From: Ctena decussata
Taxonomy: Eukaryota; Mollusca; Bivalvia; Lucinida; Lucinidae
Assembly (NCBI GenBank): GCA_963989385.1
Contig: OZ022500.1
Span: forward strand, 18,490,460 to 18,554,459
Length of the DNA stretch: 64,000 nucleotides
Direction: 5' to 3'
A program made the position numbers and the translations under genes. Below the pieces are notes generated by a model that worked only from the letters and a program-made list of their open reading frames with translations, made no database searches and was not told where the DNA came from. Position 1 is the first letter of the stretch. Every line of letters starts with the position of its first letter. Shown here piece by piece: positions 45,206 through 56,991 of this stretch.

Positions 45206-45850
45206 ACTTCCAGCTCAGAATTTTGGGTGTAATTACTGTACTTGGTTTGATACATTTTGGAAACATAATTATATCTGGATTCTAAGTAACAACAATACCT
45301 AAGGTTTCGATTAATTTTTATTTTTTTATCTAATGCTAACATTTAATATCTAAGAACAAATCGAAAACAAAGGGAGAAACAGGCAAGCAGGTAAACCGAC
45401 TTATATCCATTCATTCACAAAAAAAATCAGAAAGAATTTGGTAAAAGAATTTGGTGAATGTTCAGAAAGAATTTAGAAAAAGAATTTGGTGCCAAATTGA
45501 GTACCAAATTCTTTTACTAAATTCATCAGTATCCCCCAATTCTCATCAAACATAACAGAACAGAATAATAGAAGAGCAAATAACACTATAATATATTCCA
45601 GCTGTCCTTTTCTGTAGTCTGATTTAACTTTGGTACTTTGCTTATACTCAGAATGAGCCTGAATTCTCTTACTGTTCACCACAAGCTTATGTTTAACAAC
45701 TTCCGATCTCTTCGAATAGTTTCTGTTGTAGTCCGCATCCCTGTCTGCTGCGCTCAGAGCACGCTTTTTACGAGATGAAAGTTCAATTCCAGAATATTCA
45801 CATTTCTTGCTAGCAGAAGTTCCTGGATCATTATTGGCCCCGTGAATTGC

Positions 45851-47935
45851 TGAAGAACCCCGTCCTTATAAGAAGAATTGCTGAAGAACCCCGTTATAAG
45901 ATTTGCTAGAGTGTGTAGTCATGTAGATGACTTTAATGCTCGTAATAAATGTTTAACTGCTAAACTTCTTCAACAGGGCTATCGGTATCATAAGCTTAGA
46001 AAGGCTTTTTCTAAATTCTATCGCAGACACCATGAATTGGTTTCAAAATTTGATGTCGGATTAAAATTTCTTTTACACCAAGGCCTATCGGAACCAGAAT
46101 TTTATGTTGACTTAGTATACAAATTCAAAAAGATTAAGGGTAGGACTGATTTTTCTGATCAATTCCGAAAAATAATACAGTCATTTGACCTATTCCGACG
46201 CACGTTTTAGTCGACCGTGCGCTACAGTCTAAATACAATGTCATTTTTTTAATTTATTTGTGTCAGTAAATAAATAAAAGCCTCTTGTTTAAGGCACTTT
46301 GTTTGGGTTCACAACTATTTGAGGAAGATAGGGAAATCTGACGACAACCAGACGTTGCCTTTTATCCTATTTCGACGCACCTTCTTTTATTCCGGTGGAT
46401 CTGTAAATTTTTTACAATACATCGAAAGAACCACCGAGGGGCGCCCCAAAAGTAAACTGTCGGATTATTACTAGCTCGATGAAAGATGATTTTATGCAAA
46501 CAAATGTTTATTTGACAAAATTGATTATTTAAAACATCTGATTATGCACACGGCTTCACTGAAAAATTATTTCGGTGATTCAGTGCCCGTAAGTACAATG
46601 TTTGATATTTTTATCCAGGATTCTATGATAAATGACAATTCAAAATAAAGCCTTATGGAGTTTTACCTACATATTCAAATTGCATGACATGAATGCAGCA
46701 CTAATACGGATTTTATAACTCAGAGACATTCCCCAAATATACTATCCGCCGGAATAGGCTAAATGAGCTTATATATTAAAATTTCAATAAACCTAAGTAA
46801 CTGATTTTATTTCATTTTGATATTTATCGGTTTAGATAGCTAATAAAATAAGCAATCGACAGACATATAGGCTTACGACATATTTGTTTACACAAATATT
46901 GTCCGACCCTATTTTCACAATGGGCCTGAAAACATCTGTCATTTTTCTTGTTAAATATGCATTACCAGCCACTTTAAACTCAGTTTTCCGTATCTTTGAT
47001 TGATAAATGAGATCCTTACTATATGTGGGTGTGACAAATAAATATTGAAAGTAATTACCTAAAAATCATTTCGCTTCTAGCTTGTTTCGTTGCAGAGAAA
47101 GAAACAGGATACACCGGAATAGGTGAATCCGCCGGAATAGGTCAAATGAGTGTAATACGTCACAAACGTATTGGCTATAATTTAAATGTTATGCGACAGT
47201 CTGCATGCTTAGTGATTAACCCAATCACGGTTGATAGCTTTGCTGCACTCTTTAATTGCACACCGGGGGATCGGTCGTCAGACTCTATGATGGCCCCGAC
47301 CTAAAGCTATATATTTTAGTTGGTTGGGACCGGAGCCTTTTTGTCTGTTGCTTGGTCCACCGGGGCTCAACTGGTGACCTTCTTTTGCTTCAGATTTCCA
47401 GTGGGGTTGTTTGGCAGGACAGGGATCTCCACCTGTCAGACGGCCCGTTGTATCTGTTGAGTCCTCGTCTTTGCTTCTTCATGGTGTTGAAATTTGATTT
47501 ATGTGTTTACCGTGATGATTCATTGACGAGTTAGAGGGTTATCATGCGAACCGAACAACCAACTAAATGTTTTGTACCACTTCAGAAACTGAGGGTGAGG
47601 TTGGGCCTGTAAAATCGATTTAAGCCCCCCAGTAATTCATTACTGACCGTTCCAAGGCGGTAGTTTGTTTGTGGTTCTTTGTTGCCTGTTTTTGGTGTCA
47701 GAGTTTCTGTGATGTTTTACCTTATGTATGTTATTATTATTTTTGGTTCGGTTTGGGTTGCTGAGTGGCCACCTTTTGGGAACAAGCTGCTCACTCGGTT
47801 GGCCATATGTTCTCTGTATCTTGATTATTTGTAATCTTAGTTGTTTCCAACTATGGTTTGAGGGCTGGATTTGGATTTTGATTGTTTCAGTTCCTGGTCT
47901 TTGCATACTTTTTACTTCCATTTGGCAGAGAAATT
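45851..47935 (+). mobile_element. 5'-truncated retroelement: RT C-terminal part and long 3' tail
   Basis: A frame (45878-46178) beginning PVIRFARVCSHVDDF and including KLLQQGYRYHKLRKAFSKFY resembles the C-terminal end of reverse transcriptases in widespread bivalve retroelements (usually preceded by YGVYISQL). The frame resumes after an inserted element at 47159 (KRIGYNLNVMRQSACLVINP) and stops after SSDSMMAPT at 47302. A 630-bp tail follows, whose words recur at 23283-23512 and 62045-62218. The tail ends at about 47935 inside the transposase C-terminus. GAATTGCTGAAGAACCCCGT is duplicated at the 5' edge. Retroelement clade not determined. Confidence 0.68.
46181..47149. mobile_element. 969-bp inverted-repeat element splitting the RT frame
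   Basis: TCATTTGACCTATTCCG at the left and CGGAATAGGTCAAATGA at the right (17-bp perfect TIR), with internal copies of CCGGAATAGG at 46749 and 47113. TAATAC stands at 46173-46178 and 47153-47158, a probable 6-bp target duplication. Removing it rejoins the RT frame. No transposase inside. Confidence 0.82.
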
Positions 47936-49029
47936 GACATTCTTTGGGAGTGAAACACTTAGAGCACGGTTAACTGCTTCACATTTCTGAGTATCAGTGT
48001 TTAGTTTCATTTGTTCTACAGAAGCAACACTAAACTTCATTTTCAGTATTTCTAATAGTAAAACCTTGTCATTTTCATTCATGTCAAGGTTATGGATCCT
48101 GTTAGATGACAGAAACATAGAGCGATTCCACCAGTTATTCGTAACACCATATGGCACACAACAGAATTGTTCGCACATTTCATTTGGAACAGTCCCCATC
48201 ATACAATGTAACAAGATAGTGTCGATTCCAGAAGTTTAGGTAAGATCCGCTTAAAGGCAGCCATGTTACTGGCATGATCTTTCATGAGTTCCTTAAGAAT
48301 CAAGCTGCATCTTGCAATTACATCCTGACTCAGAACTTTCTGAGCCTCTTTTTTCTGTTCGCGTGTTCATCCGGGAAACATTCCGTCACTAAAATTGGCC
48401 TGATAACACTTTCGAAACTGTGACTGGCCCAATGCGTTGGGTCCGCTAAGCGCTGCACACTCCACATAGGGTGAAGGATCTTCATAGCATTATCTAAGCC
48501 TTGTGCTGATCTAGAGTCTCCATCTGTTGTGGCATACTTGACTAATATGCCCTGAAGAGAAAGCTGGCTGCCTATTTCGTGACCCATGTCATATTCTGAA
48601 AAAGGTGCAAATTGTGACATGTTGGCTGTGCACTCAGTGTGTCCTCCGGGGCACTGCACATCAATGCCCTGTTCTTTTAACCAGGCACCAGTCCAACAAA
48701 GTTTATTTTTAAAGCAGGCTTGAACCACAAATTTCTTGTCTGTCATAGTTTCACATGCAACACCAACAGCTTGTGATGCATTCTGGCCAGGCTTTTTACG
48801 GCTTGCTATTGTCACTGAGTTGTACCTTCCGTCCATGGCGATGTTAATTTCTGACGGGTCATGACCACGCTTTGTATTGATCTCCTTGAGCATCTCTACC
48901 TTCTCAGCCATATCTGTCTCGTTTAGCTCTGTTACTTGCTTTGCTACTTTCTTTGATGTCCTCTGCATGCAACTTCTGGCTAGTGGGGGTACATCCATAG
49001 TCGCCATAAGAAGCCTGGCACCTTTATTT

Positions 49030-49621
49030 TAGAGGTGCAACGATTCACTTCGATGCATCGAAAATCCGGTTCACAAGGGCCGATTCGATTCTGATAACAG
49101 CTCCACTAATTTCGATTCGATTCACAATACCCCGCATGGGCCCTCAATTAAAACTGAAGTCCGTGTTTAAGATCCGCTCTTAATATTATAACGCTGTTTA
49201 TAACGTAACGTTTGATTGGTCAGTAATAATTAGGTCATCCAATCAATACTGGTGTTTCGTTTCCTTATCAGTAGGGTTATCAAAATGGCGTCTAACGATG
49301 ACTCGCAGAAACCTGTGCTCAAAGATGCACCCCAAAAATTAAAATCAAAAGTTTGGCAACTTTTTGGATTCCCCGAGGGAACAGACAAAACCATGGCCAC
49401 TTGTAAAATATGTTTTGTTGATGTGTCTTACCCCAAATCTAACATGTAAGTCCATGCTAAGTTAAATAGAAAAATTGTGTAAATATAACAAAATAAAGTG
49501 ATAAACATGATGAATTAACGTAGCATAAAATCAATCATGAATCGAATCGAATTAATCGAATCGAGGTGTCCGAAATCGAAATCGAATCGAATCGGTCGTT
49601 GGGTGAATCGTTGCAGCTCTA
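49030..49621 (+). mobile_element. hAT transposon derivative (internally deleted)
   Basis: TIRs TAGAGGTGCAACGATTCAC and (complement) TAGAGCTGCAACGATTCAC, 18 of 19 identical, flanked by an exact 8-bp duplication CTTTATTT (49022-49029, 49622-49629), the hAT hallmark. Subterminal GATTCGATTCGA words on both sides. It keeps only the BED-finger first exon of its transposase. It inserted in the Mutator-like transposase frame, which is continuous when one duplication copy and the element are taken out. Confidence 0.93.
49285..49445 (+). pseudogene. BED-type zinc-finger first exon of a hAT transposase
   Basis: ATG at 49285 (CAAAATGGCG), reading KLKSKVWQLFGFPEGTDK then CKICFVDVSYPKSNM. This is the BED-finger N-terminal half (aromatic VWQLFGF and the Cys-x2-Cys pair). 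The exon ends at AACAT|GTAAGT, a canonical donor at 49446. The His-x-His half of the finger would lie on exon 2, which is deleted with the rest of the element. Non-functional alone. Confidence 0.78.
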
Positions 49622-51066
49622 CTTTATTTCCCAATGGTGTGTCTTGAAGCCCAATGCTGAGGCCTATATTAGGTGCTCCTGGGTTAGGCCCTGGTTCTCT
49701 GGCACTGACTTCTTTGTAGAGCTTGAATTCAGGTGTTTGGAAGCAACATTTAACACACCTTAGAGTTATTTTCCAGCACACGCCCCATTTTTTCTCATTC
49801 GCTACCTCCATCTGCGGAACGTCACACTGAGGCGCATCTCGTGTGTGCAGTTCATAGGCTGTGTTCCATTCTTCAACTATTTTTGTGTTGTCAGCCAGTC
49901 TCATTCCCTCAGGGTCTTTTGAAACCTGTTCCTTTTTCAGGTCTGATGTAGACAGCGTAGTAGGACGGAGAAGCCTGACTGAGCCCAATTTACCTTCACA
50001 GTCTGGCATGGCTCTGGAAGTACCATCTCTAGATGTTTGTATCACCAGGTAATACTCTTCTTTATTCATTCTGATTGTTCTGCTGGATTCTGGTGGACCT
50101 GATTCATCAGTTGGCTGTGCTGAGGGCAGAGAGACACCTTTGTTCCATGGTGTACATCCCTTCTTAAACTGTGTTGGTGCTTTCTTTCGATCGCCTTTCA
50201 TAGTTGTTGGTAATATTGCATATAACCAGAAGAATGGGGAAAATTGGACTTCTGAATTATTAATACCTTTCTTGAGTGCCGTCAACTTCTTAGAGATATG
50301 TAATTCTACATCTGACAATATATAAGTAGTCATGGCACTTTATCCTGCCACAGATGACATTCTTGTGTATACCTATATGCAGGTGCGTTCGTGTATTCTG
50401 TTTACACTTCAGTGACACTTTACTGGCACTAGTGACAGTTGTTTGCTTTTGAATCTCAAGGCTGATAAACACAGGACTTGAATGCCTCTCATCTTCTTTA
50501 GCATTGGTATGGAAGCTATGAGGGCTAAAATTCAGGAGAAGAGCTATATAAGCTATCAGCTTTCGTTCTGATCCTATTTCTTAGTGTAACTATCTTGTTT
50601 ATACATGTATGTTGTAATGTGCATGCAGTTTTGGAAATAAAATATGTTTAAACCAAAATTCAGTAGTTTTAGGATTCATTTTCATTTTCAAATTTTAATT
50701 ATAGAATTTTTTTTTTTAATTCTTTAAAATTTGAATAAATTTTACTATAGACATGCAAGAATTATTTTTTCTCATTTATTTTGGTACTTATAGATAGAAA
50801 TAATGCTAATGGCTTAGGAAAAGTTTACTTCATGAAAAAATATCAACAAATAAGGAAGTTAGAGCAAACAAACTACCAAACTTTAAGTCAAAATGTGGTG
50901 TCCGATAAGGTGCGGAAATTGGACTTCTAGTATATCTGTTTAAATGTCTGTCAGATTTCTACAGTTTAAGTAACTGACCTCATACTACCAGAAAAAGTTC
51001 TAGAAAGGTGTAGAAATAAATTAAAAGGCAAAGTTTTGAATCTTAATGCCAAATAAGGGCCTGATA

Positions 51067-51335
51067 GGAATCAGTCCACAATTATTTCCCTTGATTGGTT
51101 GAACACTTTCAGGATATACTTTCGCACAAATAGTTCCCTAGTTCATTGGTTTCTAAGAAGGCCAGTTTGACTGAATATCCTGCTTGCTATAGCAAACTGA
51201 AAAGAGCCTTGGAAATGCTTCTTGAAAATATATAATTAGTTTAGAATCCCCAGCACTGGAGGTAGCTAGAGGAACCGAATCACACCCTTCATAGGTGCCC
51301 CTACAACGGCAGTTTGTATCATAAGTTGACGGGTC
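51067..51335 (+). repeat. Right copy of the 269-bp direct repeat pair
   Basis: Same length and orientation as 43916-44184, about 96% identical. Either a shared dispersed repeat or a flank of the composite region between. Confidence 0.85.
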
Positions 51336-51498
51336 AATGTTTACCGTAGAAACTGCGGAAAGAGTAGTTTTTTTTTCCTGTTTAAACTGTTTGAAAATTG
51401 TTTGTCATGCCTCAGAGACTTGAGGAAAAGAAAGTTAAAAGTGCCTGAAGTGTTGTGAAAAAAGTAATATGGAAGGAGGGATAATTAAACTGTATAGT

Positions 51499-51526
51499 AG
51501 AACAGAACAGAACAGAACAGAACAAA
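51499..51526 (-). repeat. (GTTCT)n tail following an AATAAAG signal: LINE 3' end
   Basis: Minus strand reads GAATAAAGTTTTGTTCTGTT and continues in five-base units. A polyadenylation-like word followed by a short tandem tail is typical of an APE-type LINE end, possibly that of the 53-58-kb LINE. Confidence 0.5.
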
Positions 51527-51904
51527 ACTTTATTCTTGTAAAAAATTCTCAGGCCACACGCAGGTGGCATATGAGAAAATACATATACAAAGATATTTCG
51601 TTTTCAGGTAACATAACAACAAATAGTTTTACCATTTCGGTTTTTGGTGATACAAGGTATACGATTATGTTGCAGAGATGAATTAGATCAAAACGAGATT
51701 GCGGTTATAATATTATTGAAGTGTACAGTACTAATAAAGAGATACGATACACATATTACAAAGATTTAACATTTACCTAATTTCTTAATCGTGATAGTAA
51801 TCAAATATACACGTAACTTACATTCAAAAAATTCAGATTTCCTTCAACTATATATGTAATACAACTATTACTCAATTTTGCTATAAATTTTTGTAGACAA
51901 ATAG

Positions 51905-53235
51905 AAAAATTACTGAAATCGCGGACCACGATGTCCCTATACATCGTGACTCGCGAGGATAGTCGACTATTTCAGTAAAAGTGAACACTATTCATTCTTA
52001 GTGAACACGGAGCTACCAGCGTCTTCATATGTGGTTTATGTGTATATAACTGTTTCCCCTGCTGACGGGCCATGATGATCTGGTTTACACACCATGATTC
52101 GTCAGCGTGGGATACTGTGCTGTTTTTCATAACCTTTCCGGCGGATTTTTTTCTTTTTATTAATTACAGTATATAGTGAGTGGCAAGGCTCACGGACTGC
52201 TCCGGTGAGGACTTTCCGGCCTTACCGCAGCGTCCCGCGGGCCGTGCAGCTCGCATAGATATATTGCAGAAGTGATTTTTATAAACATATATAAACAGTT
52301 TTTATTCTGTTTAACGTATCTATATCAGGATCATTTCAACGCCATAAAACAGTTCTGCAGGTTAGCCAGCCATGGAATCGAGCTTATCCTTACCAACCCT
52401 TGCTAGCAAACCTTTCAGACTGTGTACCCATCAGGCACACAACCTCGAATCAACATCGATTCAACGCCGATCCAACGTCGTAATGTTGAATCAACGTTGA
52501 ATAAATGCCGATTCGATGCTGCCTGCCTGCAGGGTATCTATATACAAAGGTATATATACATGTATGTAACGTTTATAACAATTATAAATATACAATATCA
52601 ATTTGGTGTCTAACAGCTTGCAAAGCCTGCGAGCCACTGTGATTGGGACTACCCCTATACACAGTGGCTCGTAGGCAATGCAACCTATATGACATATTGC
52701 ACAGAGTCTGTCTATTTTTAACAGTACTGTGTCTGTTTAGTTGTGAGTCCTTCTATTTACATATAACAGTTATGGAAAGTTGGCCAGTCCTAGTGATCGG
52801 GTATTGCTCCTACCAACCAAGGCTAGCGAACCTGACAGACTGTGTCAAACTGTATCAAAACGTAAAATTTACAAAATTTTACAAGGTCATTTTAATATAT
52901 ATAACAATTTGCAAGGCATAACCCTCATCTACAAATGCTCGCAAGCCATGCAAAGTGTACTTTTTGTAGCACTTGCCATATTTTGGTTAAAGGATAATTC
53001 TATTTGAGGTTATGTTTAATTTCAGGCTTGTAAAGTTGCTTTATTAGTGTATATACCAGTCCGCAGAATTGGCGAGCCACAGCAATTAGGTGGTATCCCT
53101 AGCTGCTGTGGCTCGCAAAGTCTGCAAACTGTATACCCAGCTGGCACACGACGTCGAAACGACGTCTCATTGACGTCGATGCGACGTGATTACGTCGCAT
53201 GGACGTCAGCACGACGTCATCCCGACCCAATGCGC
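51905..53235. repeat. Array of related hairpins and ACGTC-rich short elements
   Basis: Three hairpins share GCGAGCCAC...GTGGCTCGC arms around a CCCTA loop (about 51910-51975, 52608-52665, 53062-53115). Two are followed by CTAGC(A/G)AACCT and CAGACTGTGT words. Two short elements bounded by ACCCA-CAGGCACAC and CTGC-TGGG type inverted ends (about 52429-52535 and 53138-53238) are filled with ACGTCGA or CAACGTTGAAT words. Possibly the 3'-UTR region of the neighbouring LINE; no gene. Confidence 0.55.
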
Positions 53236-53458
53236 CTGCTGGGCATAGTTACTTGTATTAAACGCTATGAGAGCATCAGCAACATACCTTTTTACCGAAC
53301 TTTGTAAATTTGCTTAACAAGAGAGCGACTTGGAAACCAAGTAAACTTAGTATGTGATTGAGTCCTTTCCCCCGTAAAATTAGATAATTATTCAATTGGT
53401 ATTATTGAATTAAGAATTAAAATTTGATATTGGTTATATAGTTTGTTGTGGAATCCTT

Positions 53459-56400
53459 TTATTGGAACTTATTCATAATAATTTTAACAAATTTTGCGAG
53501 GTTGAAGAGAATGTTCCTATTTTTATTAGTTAGCAGTTCTTTGTATTTAAGAATGTTTGGTCTTTTATAATAATAACGTTTTAGTAAATCACATCTTTCT
53601 TTCTCGAAAATAGGGCAAATAAATAAATAGTGAAATTCGTCACCAGTGTCGTTTTTGTTGCATAAAGTACATTTTCTTTCCTGATAAGGAATGTTTTCCC
53701 ATCTTCCTGTTTCTACAGGTAGTCTGTGGTTAGCAGTTCTATATTTAATGATTGGTATATACGCATTTTTAGGCAATATCTTTAAATATGGTTCTAATTC
53801 TAAATTTTCTAAAAATGTTATAGTTTCTCCCTTTTGATGATACTGCGATCTTCGTATGCCAGTCTTGTACAAATAAATCCTTTAGTGTTTGTGTGATTTT
53901 TGCTTTTACTGCTTTGGGGTTATCGATAAATGTTTTGCTAAAAAGTTCATATCTCCCGGTCGAGACCAGAATCTGTTTAATGTGATTCAACCATTTGTAA
54001 CTTTGGCCTTGGCATGCATCACTGAACATTATGTTATAGGTGATTTTAGATAGCTTTGAATTTTCACTATTTAGGATAGATAACCAAAAACCAATCATGC
54101 GTGACTTAATGTGGATTTCAATCGGCGTTACACCTAATTCTGCATAGATTATATATAATAGTGTACTCTTTCTAAGTTTGGTAATGGATCTGAGAAATTG
54201 GTTTTGAACAGCTTCTACCATTTTGGTATTTTGGAATCCCCATACCTCACACCCATAAAGTAAGATAGGTGTAATAGTGTGGTTAAAAAGTTCTATTTGT
54301 AGATCTATTGGGATATGCAAGTTACGTATTCTTTTATAAAGCAAATGCATTGCCTTCTTTGCATGGTCGACATTGTGCTTTATTGCTTTGTAGAAACTGC
54401 GAGATTTAGAAAAAACGACTCCAAGGTATTTGAATTCGTCGCAAATCGAAATGACATAGTCACCCAGTTTGAATTCCAAGTTTTGCGTATTTCTGAGCCC
54501 AAATATCATTATTTTTGTTTTATTATAATTTATATTAAGCTTCCACATCTGACAATACTCGTAAAACGTGTCTAAGTTATGCTGAAATGACTCTGCATCT
54601 GTTCCGAAAATGACCGTGTCGTCTGCATAGAGTAGAACGAGTATTTTTAGATATAGGTTAATTTCGTTATCGGTAATGTTAAAATCGATGCCAGAACAAT
54701 GACGTGTGTCGAGAAATTCTTCTAAATCATTTAAAAATAGACTGAAAAGAACAGGGGATAAGTTCTCACCCTGTCTGACTCCACAATAGCTGTTAAAGAA
54801 GCTGGATTGTCTTCCTGAGTACATCACACAAGATTTTATGTTTTGATATAAATTATATATAGTTCTAAAAATTTTACCGTTTATGGAATTACCTAATAGT
54901 TTCGTCCAGAGACCCACCCGCCAAACGGAATCAAAGGCTTTACTAAAATCAATAAGTGAACAATACAGTTTTTTTCTTTTAGATTTTAAAATTTCAGTCA
55001 ACGTGTGCAAAGTGAAAATATGGTCTGTGGTAGAGTACCCGGCCCTAAATCCTGCCTGATTCTCCTCTAGCAAGTCATGATGCTGTAAAAAAGTGTTCAG
55101 TCTATTGTTCAAAATGGCCGTAAAAAGTTTTCCGAAGCAGCTCAAGATCGTTATTGGTCTATAGTTTTCAGGAAGTTTCGGGTCGCCATTATTTTTATAT
55201 ATTGGTCGAATTATACCCTCCAACCATGTATCTGGCAAAAAACCGGTGTCAAAAACTAAGTTGAAGAAACAAATGTATATAGGTAACATTATATGTGAGG
55301 TATTTTTTATGTATTCATTTAATATTTTGTCATTTGATGGACTTTTATTATTTTTCAGTGACTTGATACAGTTTAAAATTTCACCTTCCGTTATGGATGA
55401 ATTAAGCAATTCATCATCATCACTCGCGTCTATGTCAATATTGAATTGTTGCTCTTGTTGTTCGATCTCGTCATGTTCATTCAAATTCTTAAAAAAGTCA
55501 TAAAGTGTTTCAATATCGATATTTTTATTTTCCTTCGATTTTTCTAAACTATTTAAGATTTTCCAAAAATCTTTTGGGTTCTTACTTTTAAGTTGTCTTA
55601 ACTTTTCTTTGGCACCTTTATTATATTTATTGATATGAAAATTCATTGTGCGTTTATAAGCCTTACTTGCGTTTTTCAAGTTAATTCTGTTTGTTTCTGA
55701 AGGGTTAATATTATTTATTTTACGCGCTAGATGATATTTACGTCTGGCATTTTGACACTTGAATCCGAACCAACGTTTTGAGTTTAGCTTATTTGTAATA
55801 TCATTTGTATGCTTACGATTAACCGTTGAAAAGCTTTGTTGTGATGCGTCTGCAAATAATTGACCTATTTCGGCACATATTTCATTGATATCCTCTTTAG
55901 TTGCGTCCCCATTTTGTTGCAGATGTTGTATATTTCGTTGAATGTCTGAGATTTTGTTTACGTCTATGTTATCTAAAAATTCATGTTTATTATCATCGTT
56001 CCATTTTGGGGGGTTCCTCCTACTTTCTTGTTCTGTATCACGATTATTTGCGTTTATTTTGGACATTTTCTTTAGTTTCAAATCTGTGGAGAGCAGAGAA
56101 TGGCCATCGGAATAAAGACAGTTTAACTCTGTTATACTAAAATTTTCAACATATTTCAACGCTTGTGCAGATGCTATCGAATAATCTATGATAGATGCAC
56201 TTTTGAACGTAAATGCCCCTACCCCCTTGTCTGTTCCACATCTGCCATTGAGAATAAATAAATTGTTGGTTTTACATATCTCTATTAGTAAATGACCTTC
56301 ATTGTTTGTTGATCTATCCATTGAAACTCTGGTTTTGTCAAAATTAAACTGACTCAGCATACTAGAGATATTATAAAACTGATTAAGCGTGTCGTCAAAC

Positions 56401-56943
56401 CCAAAAGTCGTCTGCATCGTTAAACTCTTGTTTGTTTTGCGTTCTGGCGTTGAAGTCGCCCATTAAAAACACGTTATTATGCAAAATGCACATGTTAGTT
56501 ATTTCCACCTCAAATAGTTCGATTTCATCGGGATTATTGAACCTAGAATCTGATGGAGGTAAATAGACAACGCCAAAGATGAGATCTTCGTCTGCGTGTA
56601 GAAATGACTTACTCAGTTTAAACCACAAAATATAATCTGAGTCGGACTCAATTAACTGTACGTATGGGAATATAGTTTCTTTTACAAAAACACCTATGCC
56701 TCCGCTTTTGCGCAAATACTTTTGTTTCCTACATTTCGACAAAAAATTATAGCCAGGCAAATTAATAATGTCATAATTGTCAATTTTTGTTTCAGTAACA
56801 CAAAATAAATCGTACTCGCTGATAAGCTCACAAAGTTCAGGATATAATAACTTTCGTTTTATACCACATACATTTAACGAACCGCATTTCAGTGTATAAG
56901 ATTTACAGTTAGACTGACCCTTGTTTAATATAGTCTGATTCAA
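53459..56943 (-). pseudogene. APE-type LINE ORF2 (endonuclease-reverse transcriptase), two frameshifts
   Basis: Minus strand. Endonuclease part 56943-56400: SLNVCG, VTETKID (catalytic Glu), GVVYLPPSDSRF, MGDFNART. A one-base slip in TTTTGGGTTT near 56405 moves to the 882-codon frame 56417-53769. There SDGHS (about 103-107, the SDH position), RT motifs LIDFSKAFD (488-496), GVRQGENLSP (546-555) and YADD (597-600), and the thumb follow. A second slip in a TTTTTAG run near 53810 leads to the last frame, with C-x2-C and H-x4-C zinc-like residues (CTLCNK, HYLFIC). Stop at 53459. Both lesions are in homopolymers, so decay is slight. I/Jockey-like group suspected; clade not resolved. Confidence 0.88.
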
Positions 56944-56991
56944 TGTACAGTTATTAAGATTATTGTTTGTTAGTGTACACTCCGCTACTTT

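Larger units (their letters stand above)
45473..50201 (-). pseudogene. Mutator-like DDE transposase, disrupted by nested insertions
   Basis: Minus strand, ATG at 50199-50201 (MKGDRKKAPTQFKKG, then CTPWNKG, the usual start of this bivalve family). Segment one (50201-49630) contains DCEGKLGSVRLLRP, a CWK-C-x2-C-CF zinc-ribbon-like cluster and GPNPGAPNIGLSIGLQDTPL. Segment two (49021-48360) has MDGRYNS, a candidate first catalytic Asp, and TTDGDSRSA, the GDGDS-type second Asp, plus DPTHW and HxSF words. A frameshift near 48360 moves to REQKKEAQKVLSQDV, and a second near 48200 to the 48214-47936 frame (LNTDTQKCEAVNRALSVSLP). The C-terminus (NNDPGTS ... YRKGQLE) resumes at about 45850-45600, left of a retroelement insertion. 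Interruptions: hAT element 49030-49621, retroelement 45851-47935. Family call from memory of Mutator-like transposase domains; precise superfamily uncertain. Confidence 0.75.

Noticed and set aside
43916..51335. LTR retrotransposon bounded by the 269-bp direct repeats
   Set aside because: No TG...CA ends, primer site or polypurine tract; the coding content is a DNA transposase and an endonuclease-like frame.
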